A stretch of DNA of 64,000 nt from Spodoptera frugiperda (lineage: Eukaryota; Arthropoda; Insecta; Lepidoptera; Noctuidae). Below the pieces are notes generated by a model. The model was not told where the DNA came from. It saw only the letters and a program-made list of their open reading frames with translations, and did not search any database. Location of the stretch: positions 3,534,001-3,598,000 of the forward strand of contig NC_064236.1 of assembly GCF_023101765.2 (NCBI RefSeq). The letters run 5' to 3'. Made by a program: the position numbers and the translations under genes. Every line of letters begins with the position of its first letter. The first letter of the stretch is position 1. This document shows positions 1 to 8,200 of this stretch, piece by piece.

Positions 1-58
1 CGAACCCGAGACCCCTTGGCCGGCAGTCGCACTTGCAACCACTCGGCTAACGAGGCAG
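1..58 (-). repeat. tRNA-derived SINE, head only
   Basis: Read on the minus strand, this segment begins CTGCCTCGTTAGCCGAGTGG. The part TAGCCGAGTGG fits the RNA polymerase III A box (TRGCNNAGYGG). Near the window edge, GGTCTCGGGTTCG fits the start of a B box. The same head occurs in the more complete copy at 47375-47655 and in the copy near 27560-27800. The remainder lies outside the window. A real tRNA gene is less likely because related copies with a common non-tRNA body occur elsewhere in the window. Confidence 0.6.
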
Positions 59-511
59 TTTTTTTTTTAATTGTATTGTTAATAGGCGCGGTGCAAAAGC
101 ATTTGAAAAGTGTATGTGTAGTGGACATACACTTTTCAAATGTTTCTAACATGTAAACAGCGCTGGTCTTCAAGAGCCCTCTGTATCTTTTATAAAACGA
201 CTAATTTTACAACAGTTACTTTCATTTTAAAAGTAATTTAATAAATTATCTTTCGTATGTAAAGTTATTAATTAATAAAATACTTATAATCGTAACTGCA
301 AATATTTATCGAAAATTAAGAAAACACTTTTAATTTCGTTTTTTTACTGCCAAATGTAGATTTTGAAAAAAAATACAAACACGTTACTTTGAGCTGCATT
401 AATAAAAATAGTGATTCAACATTAGAGACATGTTTTTCTAAAACAACAAACGAAAGTTAAGTTTATGCAAAAGATAATAAGGTCTACTTTTTATCAAACT
501 TAGGTTCAAGT
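59..511. other. AT-rich stretch, no gene seen
   Basis: No exon-like or recognised repeat sequence is evident, apart from a short inverted pair near 104-141 (CATTTGAAAAGTGTATGT and its complement), which can form a hairpin. Confidence 0.5.
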
Positions 512-554
512 TTATACAATGTGATAGGGGTGAGACTTCTAACCCGTTAAGGCT

Positions 555-1444
555 CATCATCATCATCATCATCAGCCGAGAGACGTCCACTGCTGAACAA
601 AGGCCTCCCCCTTGGTCCTCCACGTAGAACGACAAGCCGCCACCTGCATCCACTGGCTCCCCGCCACTCTGACGATGTCGTCGGTCCACCTAGTGGGAGG
701 TCTGCCCACGCTGCGTCTTCCGGTCCGCGGTCGCCACTCAGTCACCTTCCTGGCCCAGCGGCCATCAGTCCTCCGAGCGACGTGGCCTGCCCATTGCCAC
801 TTCAGCCTGCATATTTTGAGAGCTATGTCTGTAACTCTTGTTCTTTGGCGAATTTCCATATTTCGGATTTTGTCGCGCAAAGATACTCCGAGCATAGCTC
901 TCTCCATCGCACGCTGGGCGACTCTGAACTTTTCTAAAAAGCCAGCAGTTAGGGACGATGTCTCGGTACTGTAAGTCATCACCGGCAACACACACTGGTT
1001 GTACATCCTTGTCTTCAGACACTGCGGGATTTTTGATGAGAAGACTTCATGTAACTTCCCAAACGCTGCCCATCCGAGTTGGATTCTTCGGGCGACCTCT
1101 TTCTCGAAGTTGGACCTACCTAGCTGGATGATCTGACCCAGGTATGTGTAGTGGTCTACAACTTCGAGTATATCGTTCCCAACGATAACCGGTATAGGTG
1201 CAACATGGACATTTGACATGATTTTCGTCTTGTCCATGTTCATTTTAAGGCCCACCTGTTGGGAAACGGTATTGAGGTCGCTGAGCATGGTATTCAGCTC
1301 TTCCAGCGACTCTGCCATTACGACTATGTCATCGGCGAAACGGAGATGAGTGATGTATTTGCCATTAATGTTGATGCCGCGTCCGCTCCAGTCCAAGAGC
1401 TTAAAAACGTCCTCCAGTGCGTTCGTGAACAGTTTTGGAGATAA
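555..1444 (-). mobile_element. 5'-truncated RTE-clade LINE insertion with 9-bp TSD
   Basis: The insertion is bounded by the direct repeat GTTAAGGCT at 546-554 and 1445-1453, a textbook target-site duplication. On the minus strand the 3' end is a (GATGAT)n simple repeat (555-572 read on plus as CATCATCAT...). This is followed inwards by GCCGAGAGACGTCCACTGC, a 3' end characteristic of lepidopteran RTE elements. The copy is 5' truncated and carries only the C-terminal part of the reverse transcriptase. Confidence 0.85.
572..1444 (-). pseudogene. RTE-like reverse transcriptase, C-terminal fragment
   Basis: About 290 codons are open on the minus strand. The block LRFADDIVVMAESLEEL carries the catalytic F-A-D-D of LINE reverse transcriptases. 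It is followed by the GLKMNMDKTKIM region and a thumb/C-terminal part with arginine- and tryptophan-rich stretches (RRTDGRWARKVTEWRP). The endonuclease domain and the N-terminal fingers are missing, so the protein is not functional alone. The open frame runs about ten codons beyond the element at 1444 into host palindrome sequence, so those first codons are not part of the LINE. In a complete element this protein would nick target DNA and copy its own RNA there. Confidence 0.85.
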
Positions 1445-1941
1445 GTTAAGGCTGAGTACATCTAATATCGACAAAAAAGAAATATGGGAGTTGAACCCCC
1501 TCCCCCTAAAAATTATGGCTATTTTAATATTTTTTTTACTTTATGTGATATCAAAGGTTGTATGCGTCGTAGAAACAAAAAAAAAACGACAAATGGTAGC
1601 TAATAATCTTAGCTAACTAATTCATTACTCTTTTCATAGCTTGATAATGTTTTGGTGAGAAAAAAAATCATTTCTGAATTATTTTTACCGAAAAAATCGC
1701 TATGTTTCAATATTTTCAATTGGGGTTTCAACCCCCTATATTATTTTTTTGTCGATAAAATTAGATGTAGTACTCAGCCTTAACGGGTTAGAAGTCCCAC
1801 CCCTATCACATTGTATATATTTAGCTTTTCTCTGAAGATTTCATTTATCACATGGAATATTTACTTACTCCATTAGGTATTGGCACTAAAAATATAATGT
1901 ACTTAGTCTGGCCATAAATACTGTTACATTTACTGTATGTA

Positions 1942-2305
1942 TTGTATTTCGCACTTGTCGACTCACTAATTAGTTATGGCTTGAGTAGTTATGGGCTTAC
2001 ATTTAAAACACAATTAGACTTAATTAAACAACCACAGATTAGATTGTGTAAGCATCTTGTTAGCAAAAAGGTTAAATTAAAATATAAACAGAATTACGAC
2101 GAATTACTAAAGTTCCGAAAGATAATACCAGTGCATGAAAAAGTAGAATATTTAATAGCTGTAGAACAATACAATATAGATAAATACAAAGAAGCTGTAA
2201 ATCATAAATATAAAACTAGGAATGCTGCTCAACGAAAACTTGTAATACCGCATGTAAAAAACTATTATGGCAAAAGAAGCAGGCAATGTTTAACACCAAC
2301 AATCT
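1942..2305 (+). pseudogene. Non-LTR retrotransposon RT C-terminus (CR1/Jockey-like) remnant
   Basis: The translation starts YFALVDSLISYGLSSYG. This matches the C-terminal reverse-transcriptase block of CR1/Jockey-type LINEs, usually of the form LYxALxxSxLxYGxxxWG. Further on, RKLVIPHVKNYYGKRS and TPTIY match the usual conserved end of such proteins. The open frame continues to 2379, but from about 2306 the sequence belongs to an unrelated repeat that recurs inverted at 3300-3870, so the last ~24 codons are accidental. No endonuclease or YADD core is present. Confidence 0.65.
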
Positions 2306-3701
2306 ATACTTATAATAAATCTGTAGAGAGGTCAATTCTGTACATGAAATATATTTCCAAAATAACTATTAGCGGGTGATTAGTGATCGATACTGACGCC
2401 AAAAATGCAATCAGAAAATTTTTTGTCTGTCTGTCTGTCTGTATGTTCTTTATAGAAATAAAAACCACTCGACAGATTTCAACGAAACTTGGTACAATTG
2501 TTCTTCATACTCCTGGGCAGGTTATAGTATACTTTTCATCACGCTACGATCAATAGGAGCAGAGCAGTGAAGGGAAATGTTGGGAAAACAGGAGAACTTA
2601 CTCAATTTTTAAGTTTCCGTCGCGTGTGCAGCCTTAATGGTTAAAGCTACACAGAAATAATGTATCACGGAAATGTTCTCCTTAAAATTGTTTAAAAAAT
2701 ATTCCACGACAGCAAATGTCTATCTCTTATGGTTGACTCACAATAACACGTATAACTCCCGATAGCTTAGCAGTTCGGAGCTTTCTGATTATATTTGTCT
2801 ACTCTTACGTTTATAACACATTCATTCATTCATATTAGAATAAATACAGATTTATTCTGTACTAGCTTCCGCCTGCGCCTCCGTCCGCGCGGATGTCGGT
2901 CTTCGCGTAGAAGTTTTATTTCTCCATTTTAAGTAACTCTGACAATGACATCTTATAAATATCTATTGGCCCATAATAAGGATATATATAATTAAGGAGA
3001 TCCCTCTATTGACCTACTGCTGTTGAGCTCGCGTTCTGTAGAATGAAACTGAAAAATAAAGATTTTTTTCTACGTATTTTTCCTGGATAAAAAGTATCCT
3101 ATTTTATGTCCAGGATATAATTAAGGTAAGGCATAATTATTCCAAGTTTCATCGAAATCGAACCGTTTGATCCTACCATGTGATGACTGAACATACAGAC
3201 AGATAGACAAAAACATGTTTAATCTCATATTTGGGTTTGCTATCGATCCAGTAACAGTTCAATATTTTCAATGTATAGAATTGACCCTTCTACAGATTTA
3301 TTATAATATGAATGAATGAATGAGTGTTAGAAACGTAAGAGTAGACAAATATAATCAGAAAGCTCCGAACTGCTAAGCTATCGGGAGTTATACGTGTTAT
3401 TGTGAGTCAACCATAAGAGATAGACATTTGCTGTCGTAGAATATTTTTTAAACAATTTTAAGGAGAACATTTCCGTCATACATTATTTTTGTGTAGCTTT
3501 AACCATTAAGGCTGCATACGCGACGGAAGCTTAAGAAATGGTGTAAGTTCTCCTGATTTCCCAACATTTCCCTTCACTGCTCTGCTCCTATTGATCGTAG
3601 CGTGATGAAAAGTATACTATAACCTGCCCAGGAGTATGAAGAACAATTGTACCAAGTTTCGTTAAAATCTGTCGAGTGGTTTTTATTTCTATAAAGAACA
3701 T

Positions 3702-3752
<51 letters not shown>

Positions 3753-4346
3753 TAAATTTTTCTGATTGCATTTTTGGCGTCAGTATCGATCACTGATCAC
3801 CCGCTGATAGTTATTTTGGAAATATATTTAATGTACAGAATTGACCTCTCTACAGATTTATTATAAGTATAGATTTATAAAACTGAATCATCAATTCTGT
3901 ACATTGAAAATATTGAAAGAATAAATAGCAGGGGGTGTTACTGGATCGATACCAAAACCAAATATGTGTTTTTTTTTGTCTGTCTGTATGTTCAGGCATC
4001 ACGTGAAAACTAACTAACGATTCGAAAACTAACGGTTCGATTTCGATTAAACTTGATATAATTATACCTTATTATCCTGGGCATAAAATAGGATACTTTT
4101 TATCCAGGAAAAATACGTAGAAAAAAATCTTTATTTTTCAGTTTTATTCTACAGAACGCGAGCTCAACAGCAGTAGCTCAATAGAGGGATCTCCTTAATT
4201 ATTATGGGCCTCGCCGTATTTGGGTCCAATAGCTAATATTTATAAGATGTCATTGTCAGAGTTACTCAAAATGGAGAAATAAAACTTCCACGCGAAGACC
4301 GACATCCGCGCGGACGGAGTCGCGGGCGGAAGCTAGTAATATATTG
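2306..4346. mobile_element. Mosaic of four inverted repeat blocks (E1+, E2-, E1-, E2+)
   Basis: Block E1 (2306 to about 2850) recurs as its complement at about 3300-3870. Block E2 (about 3298 down to 2866 on the minus strand) recurs inverted at about 3880-4346. Both families start alike (ATAATAAATCTGTAGA...GGTCAATTCTGTACAT) and both carry a GTCT/CAGA microsatellite. E2 copies end CGCGGGCGGAAGCTAGTA, a terminus common to many lepidopteran repeats and compatible with a Helitron-type CTAG end (inference). No coding capacity is seen. Confidence 0.7.
3702..3752. repeat. (CAGA)n microsatellite
   Basis: About 12 uninterrupted CAGA units lie within the minus-oriented E1 block. The partner copy at 2426-2441 has only about four units, so this copy has expanded. 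Confidence 0.95.
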
Positions 4347-4842
4347 GCACATTTACGGTTTTTATAGCTTCCCTGACTTGTTTAGTTTTTAGTTTACTGA
4401 CCAATAAACCGTTGTTTTACGTGCGTGAGGAGGGAAACTACAATAATGATATAATGACACTTACGACCTCTCTCGATGAATATGGAAATAAATAGATTAA
4501 TATGCACTTTTAAACAAGTAAACCATATATAGTCAATTTCTCATTTTTTGCAGATGTGCCAATATATTACTGGGTGAGCGATATATTATGTAATTGGTGA
4601 TTATTGTTCGCAGAAACGTTTCGTCGAATAGCTGCCAAAAAGGTAAGGCTTTCAAGTCTAAAAACAACTATAGTTGGCACAATCTGAGAGGTCAACTCTG
4701 ACGTTTGTTTATGTAACGCTACAACTTGTTAGGAACGCCCTGCAACGTCAACGTTAAAGTGTGAAAATATCTAAGTCAATATTAATTCGCTTTTGCGACA
4801 GCTATCAATAGGCATGAAGCTATCCCGTAGTATATTGTAGGA
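4347..4842. other. Non-coding spacer, nothing recognised
   Basis: The sequence has moderate AT content. No exon, RNA gene or repeat with a second copy in the window was found. Confidence 0.4.
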
Positions 4843-5006
4843 GATCCAACACTTCGTAGACCGGAGCTGCGTACTACGTAGCTGGATTACCGGCTCGACC
4901 ACCAGGAATAGGAACGGGGTGGTTTTTAGTCAGTAAGAGTCTGAAACTCCCTCTTGCCTTGCCCTGTCATTGGATGATTTTCCCCTTCAAGAAAAACACT
5001 TTGTAG
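4843..5006 (+). repeat. R1-type LINE 3' tail fragment
   Basis: The segment carries GGAGCTGCGTACTACGTAG, AGGAATAGGAACGGGGTGG, TTTTTAGTCAGTAAGAGTCT and a closing CATTGGATGATTTTCCCC. The same string in the same order forms the 3' untranslated tail of the R1-like LINE at 58380-59535, so this is a severely 5'-truncated copy. It lies directly beside the BEL/Pao insertion site. Confidence 0.7.
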
Positions 5007-5011
5007 AAGAC

Positions 5012-5241
5012 TGTTTGTGGTCAATAAAACGAATTGCTTGTGGTTGTGATTTTTTATTGAATAATAAACTAAAAATATCAAAATAATTAATCAAAACTAA
5101 AAATAAAAAAAACACGACTGCGCTCGGCCGTTGCGATCGGCGAGTGTCGCCGCTGCCGCTCGCATGCAGCGCGCTGGCGTCGCGGCATCCCTTTCCCCCG
5201 GCCCCCGCACGGTGCGTCGTCGCTGGCTCGCGGCGTTAACA
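5012..5241 (-). repeat. 3' LTR of the BEL/Pao element
   Basis: This 230-bp repeat has the plus-strand ends TGTTTGTGG and GCGTTAACA. On the transcribed strand it holds an AATAAA polyadenylation signal (complement of 5053-5058), which the other LTR lacks. Its GC-rich part is identical to the 5' LTR apart from one extra C, while its AT-rich part carries about ten substitutions. Confidence 0.95.
5053..5058 (-). promoter_or_regulatory. Polyadenylation signal AATAAA in the 3' LTR
   Basis: TTTATT on plus gives AATAAA on the transcribed minus strand, about 40 bp before the LTR end, where retroelement transcripts usually terminate. The corresponding bases in the 5' LTR (from about 10764) read AATACA. 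Confidence 0.6.
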
Positions 5242-8200
5242 TGCTCCCCCCCTGGAAACTTGGTTTTCAGTAGGAGTGATGTCGACAGGCAGTGGGCAGA
5301 TCTTGCTGAAGCTGCGTAAGATTTCCCCCGAAGCTGTCCGGATTTTGGCCACTCGAGAGACGCCATCTTTACCGGTGTGTACCGCCAACACTCGTCCTAG
5401 TCGCCACTTCAGTGGGGGCTGGTTTTCTTCTTTAATAAGAACAAGTGTGTTCTCGTTCAAATCGCCTTTATTCTTCTGCCACTTAGTGCGAGTTTGTAGT
5501 TCACTAACGAATTCCTTTGACCATCTCTGCCAAAAATGTTGGCGCATTTGTTCGATCCGGTCATATCGCGGCAAGCGGTAGGTGGCAGCGTCAGTGATGT
5601 CCTCGCAGATTGGTGTGGTGAGTGGACGACCAATCAAAAAGTGTGCCGGTGTCAATGCCAGCAGGTCATTGGGATCGCTTGATAGAGGTGTCAGCGGACG
5701 CGAGTTGAGAACGGCCTCGACTTGTACCAATACCGTGTAGAATTCCTCAAACGTGAGGTTACTGTTACCTACAACGCGTCGCAGGTGATACTTGCAGGAC
5801 CGTACTCCTGCCTCCCACAAACCACCAAAATGAGGCGAGTAGGGAGGAATAAATTTAAAAGAAATTTCATCCCCAGCCATGCTATCCATCAACGTTGCTG
5901 AATTGTTAGCTAGAAAATCTCCTAAATCTTTGGCAGCACCTACATAATTTTTCCCATTATCTGAGTAAATGACAGCAGGTTTACCCCTGCGCGATATAAA
6001 TCTCTTAAGACAAAGAAGATACCCATTAGTTGTCAGAGTTGTCACCAGTTCGAGATGGAGCGCTCGAGTAGCAAAACAAACAAAAATACAAATATAACAT
6101 TTAATTAACCGCGAACCCTTGCCTTGACGGTTCAAAATGTGAACAGGACCGCAATAGTCTGTGCCCGTGATCAAGAACGGAAAACCCGGTTTTAACCGGC
6201 TAGACGGTAAGTTGCCCATTATTGGGCTTAACGTTTTACCTTTCATTCTAACGCAACGCAAACACCTTTGAACTGTAGACCTAGCTAAATTCCTACCACC
6301 GAGTGGCCACCATTCTTCGCGGATGGTAGCGAGCAACGATTGCGGACCCGCGTGAAGTAGGTATTTATGCTTGAACTCAAACAAAAGCGAAGTAAACTTA
6401 TGTTTACTACAGATTAGTATAGGGTGCTTTTTATCGTAGGTAAACTCATCGGAGTTACCCAACCTACCTCCCACTCTAATAACCAAATCATCACAGAAAA
6501 ATAAATTAAGTCCCGACATATTACGCGAATATTTTATATTTGACGATTTAATCGATAAGGACTTATACTCATCCGGGAATGAATCTATTTGACTTAGTCT
6601 CGCGAGTAGAATAGTAGATCTACGTAATTCCTCGACTGATAACGCACCTTGTATGTGATTAGTTTTATGACGAGTGTTGTGAATAAAACGCAACATATAC
6701 GCAACACATCGTGTCATACGAACGAAAGAAGAAAATTTGTCAAAAGGAAACGAATTGCACGACGCATGTAAACCAACTACTTTGTCAGGTTTCAACTCAG
6801 GTAAGTCACTAGGTATGTCAGGTAAGTTATATTTCTCTAGGTTACCGTCGAGAATGAACCCGGGACCGTTCCACCACAAGTCCTTGTGGACTAGTTCAGG
6901 TAAGTTTACCCCGCGAGTTAACATATCAGCTGGGTTAAGTACGCCGCTTACATGTGACCAGGTACAACCAGAAGTCAAGTCATTAATTTCGACTACTCTA
7001 TTTTGAACGAAAGTTTTCAACGCAATAGGGTGAGTACGCAACCAACCTAAAACAATAGTTGAATCTGTCCAAAAATACGTATTATTAAATGTTAAATTAA
7101 TGGATTCAATAATCTTCTTATAAAGACGCGCGCCTACTAGCGCGCCACACAACTCGAGTCGCGGTATGCTTACCGGCTTCAGAGGTGCGACCTTACTTTT
7201 CGCACACAACAATTTAACGACGGGTTCATTAGATGTACTAACGCTACGAATGTACGCACAGGCGCCATACGCGTCCTGTGAAGCATCGGTGAATATATGC
7301 AACTGTAGGTATTGTACGTGTTTCGTGGTAACGTGTCGCGGAACGCGTATTTGAGGTAAGTATTGAAAAGAACTGACAATTTTACTAAATAAACACGCCA
7401 AATCAGAAGACACAGGATCATCCCATCCGATTTTATAAAGCCATAACTTTTGTATAAGTATTTTTGTAGTAATTATAACTGGCGTTAATAACCCCAGCGG
7501 GTCATAGATTTGAGATATAAACGAGAGGATTTTTCTTTTAGTTAGTTGTGAAACGTCAACATCGATATTTAAATTAGTTTTAAAATGCAATTCATCGCTA
7601 CTATTACACCAACCCAAACCTAGTGTTTTACATTGCGCATTCTTGTCAAGTGATAATGATTTTGTGAAACTATCCGACGGACTGACATCAAAATTAAACG
7701 ACCATTTGCGTAATGGAAAACAACCTGAAAGTAAGGTCTTGTTAATGTTTTCACACAACGTCAACAACTCCTGCTTATTATCATGAGAAAATATCAAATC
7801 GTCGCAATAAAATGAATTTAATATATTAGACGAAACTAGTTCGTCATCGCATTCGAACGCTAACTGTCGTAAGCACCTCATCGCGAGGTACGGAGCTGAG
7901 GCGGTGCCGTAGGTCACGGTGTTCAACTGATATATACCTAACGGCTCTTGTTTACTATCCCGCCATAAAATGAGCTGAAGTTGACGTTGTTCGGCCTGCA
8001 CGAGTACTTGTCGGAACATTTTCTCGACGTCAGCGCATGCAACGAAAGTATATTGTCGAAAACGGAGAAGAATGCCTACTAAGTCGTTTAATAACGGAGG
8101 ACCGATCAGCTGTAGGTCATTCAACGACTTTCCTGACGATGTTTGTGCGCCGGCGTCGAAAACTACGCGAAGCTTTGTAGTGGTACTTTCCCGTTGAACG

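Larger units (their letters stand above)
512..1822. mobile_element. Palindromic TIR element (foldback MITE) split by an RTE insertion
   Basis: The left end (about 514-554) and right end (about 1781-1820) are inverted copies. TACAATGTGATAGGGGTG and TCTAACCCGTTAAGGCT occur on the left and their complements on the right, with about one mismatch. The inverted match continues inside the element: 1449-1500 pairs with 1733-1785 (GTACTCAGCC, GTCGATA, ggggttgaa/ttcaacccc). Without the LINE at 555-1444 the element would be roughly 400 bp and almost wholly self-complementary. No transposase is present. The flanking target duplication is unclear (possibly TATA), so no superfamily is assigned. Confidence 0.7.

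Noticed and set aside
1..58. Possible tRNA gene with A and B boxes
   Set aside because: Other copies with the same head and a long non-tRNA body occur at 27560 and 47375, so this is a SINE head. The sequence is also cut by the window edge.
3702..3752. Regular short repeats as a CRISPR array
   Set aside because: Simple CAGA microsatellite without spacers. None of the repeat groups in the window has CRISPR geometry.
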